64,000 nucleotides of DNA, taken from an uncultured Nostoc sp. (GTDB taxonomy: Bacteria; Cyanobacteriota; Cyanobacteriia; Cyanobacteriales; Nostocaceae). The position numbers and the translations under genes are program-made. The notes beneath the pieces are model-generated. The model saw only the letters and a program-made list of their open reading frames with translations. It was not told the origin of the DNA and ran no database searches. Shown here in pieces: positions 63,226-64,000 of the stretch (position 1 is its first letter; each line of letters starts with the position of its first letter). Location: assembly GCF_937863485.1 (NCBI RefSeq), contig NZ_CALMFY010000103.1, forward strand, positions 83,037-147,036. Direction: 5' to 3'.

Positions 63226-63864
63226 GTGGACAAAAACCGCGAACCGTTTATCAGTCTGGCACTTTACCACGCCTTTAAATGGTCGGTCGTCAGCCCCATG
63301 CTTCACGCTTACTTCCGGGGCCAGATTTATGGTACGGAAAATGTCCCTCAATCAGGGCCGCTACTGGTAGTGAGTAATCACGCTAGTTACTTTGACCCGC
63401 CAATTGTCTCCAACTGTGTACGTCGTCCAGTGGCGTACATGGCTAAGGAAGAGTTATTCAATATCCCCATTTTGGCGCAAGCGATTAAATTGTACGGTGC
63501 TTACCCGGTGAGTCGGGGAAATACCGATCGCACTGCCATCCGTTCCGCCCTAGAATATCTCAATAACGGTTGGGCTATCGGTGTTTTCTTACAAGGTACT
63601 CGCACCCCAGATGGTCGAATTACAGACCCCAAAAGAGGCGCATTGCTGCTGGCGGCGAAAGCAAAAGCCCCAATATTGCCGGTGAGTGTCTGGGGTACTG
63701 AGAGGATTTTAGAAAAAGGATCGTCCCGACCTCGCGCAGTTCCCATCACTGTGAGAATTGGTAACTTGATTGATGCTCCCAGTTCTACTAATAAAGAGGA
63801 ATTGGAAGCGTTGACACAAAAGTGTGCCACGGTAATTAACCAGATGCATGACTTAGGAAGATGA
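63226..63864 (+). CDS. plsC: 1-acyl-sn-glycerol-3-phosphate acyltransferase
   Basis: LLVVSNHASYFDPPIV, GVFLQGTRTPDGRI, ILPVSVWGTERI; GTG start. Confidence 0.87.
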   Translation: MDKNREPFISLALYHAFKWSVVSPMLHAYFRGQIYGTENVPQSGPLLVVSNHASYFDPPIVSNCVRRPVAYMAKEELFNIPILAQAIKLYGAYPVSRGNTDRTAIRSALEYLNNGWAIGVFLQGTRTPDGRITDPKRGALLLAAKAKAPILPVSVWGTERILEKGSSRPRAVPITVRIGNLIDAPSSTNKEELEALTQKCATVINQMHDLGR

Positions 63865-64000
63865 GTTAGACAAGCAATAGATAAACCTCATCTATGTTGA
63901 AAACCGTAGTTTTTGCCCTCACCCTAAATCCCTCTCCCCCGACTTGGGAGAGGGACTTGTTTCCGGCTCCCCTTCTCCCAAATTTGGGAGAAGGGGCTGG

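Overview
This is a chromosomal window from a filamentous, Nostoc-like cyanobacterium. The assignment is inference from HIP1 (GCGATCGC) sites, Nostoc-type palindromic and heptanucleotide repeats, an hps locus and COP23/LabA-type genes. About 35 genes can be supported. Housekeeping genes include eno, argC, ribBA, metH, nusB, ftsY, menH, lptC, metG, pepA and plsX-fabH-fabD, plus two acyltransferases. A hormogonium-polysaccharide (hps) locus lies at about 16.0-29.8 kb. Signalling genes include a Ser/Thr kinase with a PsbP-like extracytoplasmic domain next to a COP23 protein and a trypsin-like protease, a SpoIIE-type PP2C phosphatase, and a 1799-aa Ser/Thr kinase-AAA-GAF-histidine kinase. There is one MazF/PemK-type TA pair. 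Degraded genes can be read directly: a ROCO-type LRR-Roc remnant, a TIGR04282-type glycosyltransferase inside the hps locus, a DUF502 gene, and possibly a DUF29 C-terminal fragment. Intergenic DNA carries many repeats: a 157-bp MITE-like element with 20-bp terminal inverted repeats and a 10-bp flanking duplication, two further TIR elements, two tandem arrays of the same palindrome (21- and 42-bp periods) 42 kb apart, and repeat modules embedded in-frame in coding genes. A roughly 300-nt candidate structured RNA lies between ftsY and the phosphatase gene. I saw no rRNA, tRNA, CRISPR array or prophage. Product names come from reading the translations by eye; no database search was run.
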